DNA of 39,996 nucleotides from UMGS1124 sp964417835 (lineage in GTDB: Bacteria > Bacillota_I > Bacilli_A > RF39 > UBA660), in contig CAYQJD010000005.1 of the NCBI GenBank assembly GCA_964417835.1, positions 1 through 39,996 on the forward strand. The letters are read 5' to 3'. Position 1 is the stretch's first letter, and every line of letters begins with the position of its first letter. Of this stretch, positions 8,398 through 16,900 are shown piece after piece. Position numbers and translations under genes: made by a program. The notes under the pieces were generated by a model. The model was not told the origin of the DNA and ran no database searches. It worked only from the letters and a program-made list of their open reading frames with translations.

Positions 8398-8846
8398 TTT
8401 CTACCTTCTTTCAAATAAAATATATTGGATTCTATCTGTTTTAATACCCCAAAAAACACTTCTAAATCATTTGATTCTATATCTTTTAAAAAGTATTTAA
8501 AAAAGTCTTGTTGAGTAGTTTCTAATCTATTAATAATATCAATTGCATTATTACTTATTATTATTTTTTGAAACCTTTTATCATTCTCATCTAAACTTAT
8601 TTCAATATAATTTTTTTTAAGTAATAATGCTATTGCTTTAGAAACATATGCTTTAGATATTCCTCTAGTATGTACTAAATCTATTGCGTTAAAACATTGA
8701 GGATTATTATAAAAAAATAAAAGAACATATGCTTCAGGTGTGGTTAAACCATACTTTTTAGCAACAATAGAAATTTTCTCATCATAATAATCTTTAGCAA
8801 TTTTAGTTAAGGCTATTATATCTATTAATTTCTTATCTTTATACAT
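8391..8846 (-). CDS. MarR-family transcriptional regulator
   Basis: A 151-residue winged-helix regulator. The region from VAKKYGLTTPEAYVLLFF to AYVSKAIALLLKKNYIE, then SLDENDKRFQKIII, gives the helix-turn-helix and wing (DENDKR is the typical MarR wing turn), with dimerisation helices at both ends. The start is set at ATG 8846, because GGAGG at 8851-8855 is five bases before it; a longer TTG start at 8858 would place the ribosome site inside the gene. As first gene of the ABC exporter operon it is probably a repressor released by the exported compound. Its likely operator is the palindrome at 8857-8878. Confidence 0.9.
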   Translation of the reverse strand: MYKDKKLIDIIALTKIAKDYYDEKISIVAKKYGLTTPEAYVLLFFYNNPQCFNAIDLVHTRGISKAYVSKAIALLLKKNYIEISLDENDKRFQKIIISNNAIDIINRLETTQQDFFKYFLKDIESNDLEVFFGVLKQIESNIFYLKEGRKC

Positions 8847-8856
8847 AAAATCCTCC

Positions 8857-8878
8857 AATAGTTTCTTCGTAAACTATT
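8857..8878. promoter_or_regulatory. Palindromic operator upstream of marR
   Basis: AATAGTTT, six bases, AAACTATT: perfect 8-bp arms. It lies between the promoter and the Shine-Dalgarno site of the MarR operon, where bound repressor would block transcription. Autoregulation by MarR is an inference. A 5' mRNA hairpin is the alternative. Confidence 0.65.
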
Positions 8879-8888
8879 CAGCATACTA

Positions 8889-8917
8889 ATTATATACTCT
8901 TATTTTTTTTTAGTCAA
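8889..8917 (-). promoter_or_regulatory. Promoter of the MarR-ABC operon
   Basis: On the minus strand TTGACT (8912-8917), a 17-base spacer and TATAAT (8889-8894): a near-consensus sigma-A promoter. The expected start falls just before the palindrome at 8857-8878. The divergent tspO gene begins 60 bases to the right; only a weak TATACT (8953-8958) is visible for it. Confidence 0.75.
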
Positions 8918-8976
8918 TCATTTATTTTTCGAATTAAATTTATTAAAATGAATATACTTTAAATGAAAGGATTAAT

Positions 8977-9429
8977 ATGAATACAAAAATTAAAAACTTC
9001 ATTTATTTGTTCTTACCTATTATATCAGGTAGTATTATAGGATTAATTATAAAAAATAGTATAGATTACCAAATACTAAATAAACCGCCCTTCGCTCCAC
9101 CAAAACTACTTTTCCCAATAGCATGGTCAATAATATACTTATTAATGGGAATTTCATACTTTATTTATAAAAAAAAGCAGCCTAATGACAAACCTAATTA
9201 TATTTATTATATAGGATTAATAATTAATTTATTATGGTCAATAATATTTTTTTCCTTAAAATTAAGATTTCTAGCAACTTTATGGATATTTTTATTAGAT
9301 ATTTTTATTATTATAAATATTATTTCTTTTAGCAAAGTATCAAAAACTTCATCCTATATTTTAATACCATATTTATTATGGTCTTTATATGCAACTTACT
9401 TGACTGTTGGGATTTTTATATTAAATTAG
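8977..9429 (+). CDS. tspO: TspO/MBR family membrane protein
   Basis: A 150-residue protein with five hydrophobic helices. The first loop has NKPPFAPPKLLFPIAW, matching the P-x-F-x-PP...F-x-W motif of the tryptophan-rich sensory protein family, and an IINLLWSIIFFSLKLR segment matches the later N-x-x-W...F motif. Family members bind tetrapyrroles and affect porphyrin and stress responses; in Firmicutes the role is uncertain. The ATG at 8977 follows AAAGGATTA. It is transcribed divergently from the MarR operon, and its stop codon overlaps the stop of the convergent chaperonin-like gene by three bases, so no intergenic terminator separates them. Confidence 0.88.
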   Translation: MNTKIKNFIYLFLPIISGSIIGLIIKNSIDYQILNKPPFAPPKLLFPIAWSIIYLLMGISYFIYKKKQPNDKPNYIYYIGLIINLLWSIIFFSLKLRFLATLWIFLLDIFIIINIISFSKVSKTSSYILIPYLLWSLYATYLTVGIFILN

Positions 9430-10976
9430 ACATTGTTATACTCAGTTATTTTATTTAAATTATTATCATATTCATTGATTATTAAAGTTGATGTTGTAAG
9501 AAGCATACTTGCTACTGATACAGCGTTTACCAACGATTTTATAACTACACTTAATGAATCAATCACTTCTGTATTATCGATATTCTCAAACTTATCAGTT
9601 TTAACATTATAAATTCTTCTATAATTACTATCTTTAATTATAGACATTATTTCACTGCTCTCTAATCCTGCATTAAACATTATCGCTAAAAAAGGGCTTT
9701 TTAAAGCATATTTAAATATTTCATCTGCATAAGACTCAACTTTAATACTATCTGATATTTCGTATAATATCAATCCAGAACCAGGAATAACACCTTCTTT
9801 ACAAGTGAAAATCGCTGATAATGCATCATCAAATCTCATCTTTTTTTCTCTGCATTCTATTTTTGTATGCGCACCAACATATATTTCAGCTAATCCATTT
9901 TTTAACATAGCAATTCTTTTTTGTAAAAAATCTTGATCCATACTTTCACAATCACAAAGTTTTCTCTTAAGAAACTTTATTTTTTTTCTTATATTATCAT
10001 TAATTTTAAATTTAAAAATACTTTCACTACTAGTTATACTAACTTGATCAACATTACCTAAGCAATGAAGGTTTAAGTCATCTAAATTATTTAAAAGACT
10101 GGCATCAGTAATAGATAATAAATCATCAATAATATCTACTTTATTGTTTCCATATTCTGATATTTTTAATAAAATTATATTAACATTTTCATCTAAATAT
10201 AATGACAATATATTATTAACAAATGAATCACTATAATCTTCTGCAATAATTATTAATTTTTTTTTATTTTCTATAATATAATTAACAATATCAGATATTT
10301 CTTCTATATCATTTATAAAAGAATTTAAAATTAATATTAAAGGCTTATCAAATATAATACCTTTTTTATCTTTTAAAAAATAAGAAGAAGCTAAAAATGT
10401 TTTTAAAGAATAACCTCTTTTATAAACAATTTCTGTTTCGTTTTTTTCAGATTCATATATACTAATAGAATTTTTTTCTTTCATTTTTAAATAAACTTTT
10501 CCAATAATTTCACCCACTTCACATGAATTTGAAGAAATTTTAGCTAAATTTATTATCTCTTTATTAGTAGGTTTATGACTATAACTATACAATTCTTTTA
10601 TTATTTTATTTAAGGAATTATTTAATTCTTTTTTTAATATTATAGGATTAACACCATTTTCAATAAATTCTAATCCTTTAGTATATATTGCTTGCAATAA
10701 AACTAATGTAGTAGTAGTCCCATCTCCTACAAATTCATTAGTATTAATTGAAGCGTCTTTAGCTATCTCTAATATAGTATTAATTACAGCATCATCACTT
10801 TCTATGTTATTTGCAATAGTTACTCCATCATTAGTAATAAATGGTGCAAATGATGAGTGATCAATAATAACATTATTACATTTAGGTCCTAATGTAGTTT
10901 TTACAGGATCACACAATAAATTTATTGCATAAAGAATTTTTTCTCTTAATTTTTTATTACTAACTACTTTTTTCAT
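9426..10976 (-). CDS. Divergent GroEL-like chaperonin paralogue
   Basis: A 516-residue group I chaperonin homologue. The equatorial ATPase part is recognisable: PVKTTLGPK, NVIIDHSSFAPFITNDGVTI, and the phosphate loop FVGDGTTTT near residue 90. The aspartates matching GroEL D52 (VIID) and D398 (FDDALSA) are present, followed by EGVIPGSGL in place of EGVVAGGG. So ATP hydrolysis may be kept. The apical region (roughly 190-370) is highly diverged and rich in Ile/Asn/Lys, and the C-terminal GGM tail is absent. No GroES gene is nearby. The start is probably ATG 10976; an upstream GTG at 10985 is possible. It overlaps the DUF4130 gene upstream by about 17 bases, so it is coupled to it. It is probably not the housekeeping GroEL, but that cannot be proven from this window. 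Confidence 0.82.
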   Translation of the reverse strand: MKKVVSNKKLREKILYAINLLCDPVKTTLGPKCNNVIIDHSSFAPFITNDGVTIANNIESDDAVINTILEIAKDASINTNEFVGDGTTTTLVLLQAIYTKGLEFIENGVNPIILKKELNNSLNKIIKELYSYSHKPTNKEIINLAKISSNSCEVGEIIGKVYLKMKEKNSISIYESEKNETEIVYKRGYSLKTFLASSYFLKDKKGIIFDKPLILILNSFINDIEEISDIVNYIIENKKKLIIIAEDYSDSFVNNILSLYLDENVNIILLKISEYGNNKVDIIDDLLSITDASLLNNLDDLNLHCLGNVDQVSITSSESIFKFKINDNIRKKIKFLKRKLCDCESMDQDFLQKRIAMLKNGLAEIYVGAHTKIECREKKMRFDDALSAIFTCKEGVIPGSGLILYEISDSIKVESYADEIFKYALKSPFLAIMFNAGLESSEIMSIIKDSNYRRIYNVKTDKFENIDNTEVIDSLSVVIKSLVNAVSVASMLLTTSTLIINEYDNNLNKITEYNNV

Positions 10977-11727
10977 TATATTCACTCATTTCTGTTATAT
11001 ATTTCCAATACTTTTTTGGCATAAAATTCATTCTACACCTATCATTTTTACGTTCTTTAATACCAATTGTTTTATAAAAAGATTTCCATAATTTTTGAAT
11101 ATTTTTTTCAGCTTCACTATTTTTTTTATCTAATAAATTAAAATCATTTTCAGAAACAATAAAAAAATCATTTTTATTATACACACTATAAATACCTCTT
11201 TTAACATCTTTAATAATCCAATATTCATTTTTTAATCTATCTTTAAAATGCTTAGATAATAAAAATAATATATCATTTTCTGGTTCTATATAAGCTAAAA
11301 AAATATTATTACTTAACTCTTCAAACCTTAAAAATCCCTTATATTTATGTAATTCATGACTTACTTTTTTTGAAAGTTCTAAAGTTTTTTCAACACTTTT
11401 TTTATTTCTTAAATAAAAAACCTTATTCTTATATTTTATACTATTAATAAAAAAATAATATAAAACTAATTCTTTATTTTCATAATTAGATATATAAATG
11501 TAGTATAATGTATTAAAAATTCTAACACCTAATTTGTCAATTATTTTTTTTACAATATTTTCATTACTAAGGATATCTAATTTTATAGACATTTCAAATA
11601 AATTAGCTTGATAATAAATATTCTTTATATTTATTGGAATTAAACGTTTTTCAAAAAGATACACAATTAAATTTAAAAGACTCACAAAATCATTATTATA
11701 TAAATAAATATAATTAGATTTAATCAT
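10960..11727 (-). CDS. DUF4130 / TIGR03915-type partner of the radical SAM protein
   Basis: A 255-residue protein. Its C-terminal part IQKLWKSFYKTIGIKERKN followed by MNFMPKKYWKYITEM is the hallmark of DUF4130, the conserved partner found beside TIGR03916 radical SAM proteins and in some genomes fused to a uracil-DNA-glycosylase-like domain. The glycosylase extension is absent: 255 residues is the short form. The central part (RFEELSNNIFLAYIEPENDIL) also fits the family. It overlaps the radical SAM gene by 8 bases and the chaperonin-like gene by about 17, forming one coupled operon. The biochemical role is unknown; DNA repair or modification is inferred from the family's associations. Confidence 0.88.
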   Translation of the reverse strand: MIKSNYIYLYNNDFVSLLNLIVYLFEKRLIPINIKNIYYQANLFEMSIKLDILSNENIVKKIIDKLGVRIFNTLYYIYISNYENKELVLYYFFINSIKYKNKVFYLRNKKSVEKTLELSKKVSHELHKYKGFLRFEELSNNIFLAYIEPENDILFLLSKHFKDRLKNEYWIIKDVKRGIYSVYNKNDFFIVSENDFNLLDKKNSEAEKNIQKLWKSFYKTIGIKERKNDRCRMNFMPKKYWKYITEMSEYNEKSS

Positions 11728-12931
11728 TAAAAAGACTCAACTGTTCTATTTTTATTTCTTTATTGTAGTCTTCTAAAATTAAATTTCTTTCTATAAAATT
11801 TTCATTAAAATTTCTTGAATCTGTAAAATATTGCCCGTTACATTTTATAAAATATTTTGCTCTTTTTAAAACTATTCCCATTTTTTTTAGTTCTTTAAAA
11901 GTAATTTTAAAATATTTTCGAGATGATAATATACGCTTAGCAGATGTAATACCAACTCCAGGTATTTTTAATAATTCATAATAGGAACAAGTATTAATTT
12001 CTTTAGGAAATTCGTCTAAATGTCTTAAAGCCCAATCAGCCTTTGGATCAATTAACAAGTTAAAATTTGGATTATCCTTATCTAAAATATCACTGACCTT
12101 AAAATTATAATATCTTAATAACCAATCAGCTTGATATAATCTATTCTCTCTTTTTAAAGGAGGTATTTTAATTGTTGGTAACAATTTATCATTATTTACG
12201 GGTATATATGCCGAGTAAAAAACCCTTTTTAATTTAAAATTATTATATAATGATGCACTTTTTTTTATTATATCCAAATCAGTTTCTTTAGAAGCTCCTA
12301 TTATCATTTGTGTACTCTGTCCTGCAGGCACAAATTTTCTACTAGAATGATTTTTTACATAAGACATAATTTTAGTTACCTTTATTCCACTTTTATTAGG
12401 TGCTAAAAGTTTTAAGCTATTTTCAGTAGGTAACTCTATATTTGCACTCATTCTATCAACAAGTAAACCTAATTTTTTTAAAGCATACTCACTAGCTCCC
12501 GGAATTGCTTTAGCATGAATATAACCACCAAAGTGATACTTATTACGTAATCTACTAATTGTTTCTATCATTAAATTCATAGTATAATCAGGATTGTTAA
12601 TAACTGCAGAACTTAAAAATAAACCTTCTATATAATTTCTTTTATAAAAATTTATAGTTATAGAACAAACTTCTTCTGGATTAAAAGTTGCTCTTTTTAT
12701 ATTATTACTTTTTCTATTAATGCAATATTTACAATCATAACAACAACAATTAGTCATTAATATTTTTAAAAGAGAAATACATCTGCCATCACTTGCAAAT
12801 GAATGACAAATTCCAGAAATAGCAGCATTACCTATTCCAACTATATTTTTTCTAGTACTACCACTAGAAGAACATGATGCATCATACTTTGCACTATCAG
12901 CTAATATTATTAGTTTTTCTTCTAAATCCAT
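11720..12931 (-). CDS. Radical SAM protein, putative DNA modification/repair (TIGR03916 type)
   Basis: A 403-residue radical SAM enzyme. The cluster-binding motif CX3CX2C lies at residues 63-70 (CCYDCKYC), preceded by GRCISLLKILMTN. The barrel continues with GLFLSSAV and a GGYIHAKAIPGAS strand. Near residues 315-335 a helix-hairpin-helix motif (LLKIPGVGITSAKRI) indicates DNA contact. This combination matches the family always paired with TIGR03915/DUF4130, whose gene overlaps downstream. ATG 12931 is supported by GGTG seven bases upstream; an out-of-frame ATG at 12938 is ignored. It heads a three-gene operon that also carries a chaperonin paralogue. The family's substrate is not known to me. 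Confidence 0.92.
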   Translation of the reverse strand: MDLEEKLIILADSAKYDASCSSSGSTRKNIVGIGNAAISGICHSFASDGRCISLLKILMTNCCCYDCKYCINRKSNNIKRATFNPEEVCSITINFYKRNYIEGLFLSSAVINNPDYTMNLMIETISRLRNKYHFGGYIHAKAIPGASEYALKKLGLLVDRMSANIELPTENSLKLLAPNKSGIKVTKIMSYVKNHSSRKFVPAGQSTQMIIGASKETDLDIIKKSASLYNNFKLKRVFYSAYIPVNNDKLLPTIKIPPLKRENRLYQADWLLRYYNFKVSDILDKDNPNFNLLIDPKADWALRHLDEFPKEINTCSYYELLKIPGVGITSAKRILSSRKYFKITFKELKKMGIVLKRAKYFIKCNGQYFTDSRNFNENFIERNLILEDYNKEIKIEQLSLFND

Positions 12932-12948
12932 TTTGCATCACCACTAAT

Positions 12949-12976
12949 ATTATACCAAAAAAGTAAAACTTTTCAA
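12949..12976 (-). promoter_or_regulatory. Promoter of the radical SAM operon
   Basis: On the minus strand TTGAAA (12971-12976), a 16-base spacer and TATAAT (12949-12954), just ahead of the GGTG ribosome site. The -35 hexamer touches the LexA-like box at 12975-12988. Confidence 0.65.
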
Positions 12977-12988
12977 TACATTTGTTCG
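12975..12988 (-). promoter_or_regulatory. LexA-like (SOS) box
   Basis: The minus strand reads CGAACAAATGTATT. Against the Gram-positive LexA/DinR consensus CGAACRNRYGTTYC it matches 12 of 14 positions. It overlaps the -35 element of the radical SAM operon, where LexA would repress. This is a single site found by eye, and AT-rich DNA gives chance matches, though the CGAAC half is intact. Confidence 0.5.
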
Positions 12989-13009
12989 TATTGCCAATGG
13001 AAATTTTTG

Positions 13010-13036
13010 TTAATAAAAAAAGCTATAATAAGCTTT
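13010..13036 (-). terminator. Terminator of the PH-like gene
   Basis: On the minus strand AAAGCT, six bases, AGCTTT, then TTTTATT. The 5' arm (13031-13036) overlaps the stop codon of the PH-like gene. Confidence 0.6.
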
Positions 13037-13428
13037 CATATTTTAGTATTCATCATAGTTTTAAATACTTTTTTTATATTCTCTTTTTTATCATGATTCA
13101 TATCTATAAAATTCAAATGCAATTGATAGCCACTATCAAAACTAAAAAGTAATTCTACTTTACCAGGTTTAAAATTTATAGCGCTTGTTGAAATTGAAGA
13201 ATATGGAATTACATGTATCTTTTTAAAATACATAGCCATAGGATCTCTATCAAATAATACCAGCTTTTTATCAGTAAATATAACATAGTCTTTATTATTT
13301 TTATATGCTATTAAAATATTCTCTTTATCACTAACATATTCTATTACATAATCAGGTAATTTGTCTTTTTGAATTTCTATCTTAAAATCAAAATATTTTG
13401 TTAATTCTTTAAACTTAATATATGCCAT
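13036..13428 (-). CDS. Small PH-domain-like protein of unknown function
   Basis: A 130-residue protein with no signal peptide or membrane segment. The pattern DKENILIAYKNNKDYVIFTDKKLVLFDRD, then KIHVIPYSSISTSAIN, then GKVELLFSFDSGYQLHLNF, and a closing helix NIKKVFKTMM is the strand order of bacterial PH domains: 'this is how to treat level X, set up in TDKKLVL, PYSSIS'. Such domains occur in small cytosolic or membrane-linked proteins of unknown role. It ends in TGA, so TGA is a stop in this genome. Start ATG 13428 follows AGAGGTG. It appears monocistronic, with its own terminator. Confidence 0.6.
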   Translation of the reverse strand: MAYIKFKELTKYFDFKIEIQKDKLPDYVIEYVSDKENILIAYKNNKDYVIFTDKKLVLFDRDPMAMYFKKIHVIPYSSISTSAINFKPGKVELLFSFDSGYQLHLNFIDMNHDKKENIKKVFKTMMNTKI

Positions 13429-13629
13429 TTTACTACACCTCTAATTTAAGTTTAACATACAAATATTAAAAAAAAAAGTACGTTTGTATTTTCTTCAGAC
13501 TTTTGACAAATAGATAAATATTTTGCTTATTTATCTTTTATTTAAAAAAATAGTTTAGATTTTACTTATATAAATAAAATATCTAGTATATTCTTATACT
13601 ATGATGATATAATGCAAACTTTTTCAAAT

Positions 13630-13746
13630 TCATGCACGTATAAAGTTCCAATCAAAATATTCCTCTATTACTCTTAAGAAATGATCTTGTAGAACCATTT
13701 CTTCTAAATTTACTAACTTAAATATTGTCCTTTTTGTCATTGTCAT
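13630..13746 (-). pseudogene. IS1182-type transposase N-terminal relic
   Basis: A 38-codon frame starting at ATG 13746 encodes KLVNLEEMVLQDHFLRVIEE then YFDWNFIR and a stop. This resembles the extreme N-terminus of IS1182/IS5-type transposases (LVxLExLVPxDHLLRKID...DFSFI, the DUF772 start). The rest of the transposase is missing and no terminal inverted repeats were seen. It is a solo remnant of an insertion sequence. Confidence 0.55.
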
Positions 13747-13864
13747 CTTTATCACTTACTTTCTTATAATATACACATTTTTGCATAAAAAGTAAGGTTG
13801 TAAGCTTTAAAATTTGGATATTATAAGCGCCTTACATATTCATTATATATTATTTTTCATAAAA

Positions 13865-13927
13865 TAAAAAGACTATTAACATAATTTATTTGTCAATAGT
13901 CTGAAAGAGCAATAAAATTACTCTTTC
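13865..13927 (-). terminator. Tandem hairpin terminator of the Ig-repeat surface protein
   Basis: Directly after the stop codon, GAAAGAG (13903-13909) pairs with CTCTTTC (13921-13927). Next, AGACTATT (13870-13877) pairs with AATAGTCT (13895-13902). On the minus strand the second hairpin is followed by TTTTTATTTTATG. The two stems abut with no spacer. Confidence 0.75.
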
Positions 13928-13931
13928 ATAA

Positions 13932-16900
13932 TTAATTTAAATTTTTGCTAAAATTAACATAAGTTTGTCCATTGCCTATTTTTATATCATCGTTAGTTAA
14001 ATCTTTACCTTTATTTCCGGCCTCATCTTCATATCCAGATAAAATAAACTTTATTTCTCCTTCTTCAATAGTTGTATCTTCTGGAATAGTCCATGAGAAA
14101 ATATATTGTCCATTGTTATCTGATGAACTCTTTATGTTTGCATTTTCTTGTCCAACAATAGTTACAGTTGGTAAAACAGCTAATTTTTCTGTTGGAGTCC
14201 AAATTATTTGATAAGTATATCCTGTTGTTATTTCTTTATAATTAGTTGAAGTCACACCATTCAATATTCCTTTAACTCTTAATGTACTAACTTGTGGTGC
14301 GGTTCTATCTAAGTATACTTTATGTCCATTTGTTGGTTTTGTTATATTCTCTGTAACATTACCTGCAACATCTTTTATATCTGTTACTGATAATTCTATT
14401 TCCCCATCAACCATATCTAATGATTCTGTTATATTATATTTAACACTATAAGTATACTCACCATTAGCATTTGGTTCGCTTATTTTTACATCTTCAACAT
14501 CAACAGTATATGTTTTTCCATTATTTATAAATGCAAATGTTGGATTTGATCCTAATTTCTCATTAAATCTTACATAAGCATATATTGAGTCTCCATTTGT
14601 TGCATAGAATATGCTTTGTTCATTTGAGTCACCATTTACTAATATATTAGCAGCAGTAACTTTTGCAGGAGTCTTATCAATTATAAATGTAATTTCTTCA
14701 GATTCATTTCCTGCTTTATCTATTACTTTAATTGTGTGAGTTCCTTCTTCTGTTATTGTTTTTGGAGCTTCTTTTTCTGCATATTCTTTTCCATCAATTA
14801 TTATTTTTGCAATACTATCTTCAACAATTGAGAAATCTACTTCTGCATCTTTATTATATGATTTTGTTTTATATACTACATCATGATTATAAATAGCATT
14901 ATTTTCTATTCCTTCAAATGTTGGAGTAATTTTATCAATTCTTTTTACTTCTACAAATTGTGTCATAGAATTTCCTGCTATATCAGTAACCACAACATTG
15001 TCTTTAGCATTATCTTCATAAACTTTTGTTAAAGTTTTAGAATCAACTCTTGTCCATCCTTCAATATCTTTGATATCTTCATTTGCAGTCAATGTAACTG
15101 TTACAGGACCTCTTGTAACTCCATTTGGATTAAGAGTAATTTCTATAGTAGGAGCAGTTACATCATATGTAAATTCATATGTTTTTGATGCATTGCCTGC
15201 AACATCATATAATATTATTGTGTTTTTTCCTTCTTTTAATAAATTCTTTATATTATTAAAATTAGCGTCACCCCAAGCATTAACTGAATAATTTAATGTT
15301 TTTTCATTTAGATTAACACTAATAATTCCTGATAATGTATCATGCAATTTAAATGATATTTTTGAGAAAACTTTTTTATCTAAATCTCCTACATAATCAT
15401 CTTTTACAGTTAATTCTGGTATTGTTCTATCTAAGTATACTTTATGTCCATTTGTTGGTTTTGTTATATCCTCTGTAACATTACCTGCAACATCTTTTAT
15501 ATCTGTTACTGATAATTCTATTTCCCCATCAACCATATCTAATGATTCTGTTATATTATATTTAACACTATAAGTATACTCACCATTAGCATTTGGTTCG
15601 CTTATTTTTACATCTTCAACATCAACAGTATATGTTTTTCCATTATTTATAAATGCAAATGTTGGATTTGATCCTAATTTCTCATTAAATCTTACATAAG
15701 CATATATTGAGTCTCCATTTGTTGCATAGAATATGCTTTGTTCATTTGAGTCACCATTTACTAATATATTAGCAGCAGTAACTTTTGCAGGAGTCTTATC
15801 AATTATAAATGTAATTTCTTCAGATTCATTTCCTGCTTTATCTATTACTTTAATTGTGTGAGTTCCTTCTTCTGTTATTGTTTTTGGAGCTTCTTTTTCT
15901 GCATATTCTTTTCCATCAATTATTATTTTTGCAATACTATCTTCAACAATTGAGAAATCTACTTCTGCATCTTTATTATATGATTTTGTTTTATATACTA
16001 CATCATGATTATAAATAGCATTATTTTCTATTCCTTCAAATGTTGGAGTAATTTTATCAATTCTTTTTACTTCTACAAATTGTGTCATAGAATTTCCTGC
16101 TATATCAGTAACCACAACATTGTCTTTAGCATTATCTTCATAAACTTTTGTTAAAGTTTTAGAATCAACTCTTGTCCATCCTTCAATATCTTTAATATCT
16201 TCATTTGCAGTCAATGTAACTGTTACAGGGCCTCTTGTAACTCCACTTGGATCAAGAACTACTGAAACAGTAGGAGCAGTCTTATCAATTGTAAAGGTAA
16301 TTGTTTCTGATTTATTTCCAGCTTTATCTGAAACATAAACTGAATAAACTCCTTCTTCTGAGATTGAAGTCCCTAGTTTATAATTTTTTATTAAGTTTCC
16401 ATCTTTTTTTAGATGTATAGTACCAATATTTGCATCTTCAACAGTAAATGTAACATCAGTATTATATATACCACCATTAACAACTCCACCAATTACAGGT
16501 TTAGTTTTATCAACAGTAAATTTAATAGATGTACTATTTTTTGCTCTATCAGTAGCAACTAAAGTATAATCTCCATCTTCTGTAAATGATAATTCGCAAG
16601 TTTTATCTTCATCATTCCATTTGAATGAACATAGTACATTTTCATTACCTTCAGCATCAATAGATTTAACTTCTGACAAATTAGTATCTTCAACAGTCAA
16701 TTTAACAGATTGATAAATACCACCATCAGTTAATTCAGTATCTTTTGAAGAAATTTTTCCTGTACCACTAATTACTGGATTAATGTTATCATGATAAATC
16801 CAAATTTCTTTAAAATTACCAGCTTTATCATATGCTGTAACTTTATACATTGTATTACCATCATTCATTAAATATTTGTTATCTTCAATTTTTGTTGTTT

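Larger units (their letters stand above)
13429..13931. other. 503-base gap with repeats and a transposase relic
   Basis: No intact gene was found. It holds a perfect 9-bp inverted repeat at 13512-13536 (AGATAAATA, seven bases, TATTTATCT) followed on the plus strand by a T-rich run, the IS1182-type transposase relic at 13630-13746, and the double hairpin terminator of the large surface protein at 13865-13927. The rest is AT-rich with nothing recognised. Confidence 0.55.

Noticed and set aside
13036..13428. Mycoplasma-type genetic code, suggested by the extreme AT content
   Set aside because: TGA ends the PH-like gene and the IS1182 relic and Trp is written TGG; peptidoglycan genes are also present.
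14303..16245. Regular repeats that could suggest a CRISPR or other array
   Set aside because: The repeats are in-frame coding duplications hundreds of bases long in a surface protein; there are no short repeats with unique spacers and no cas genes.
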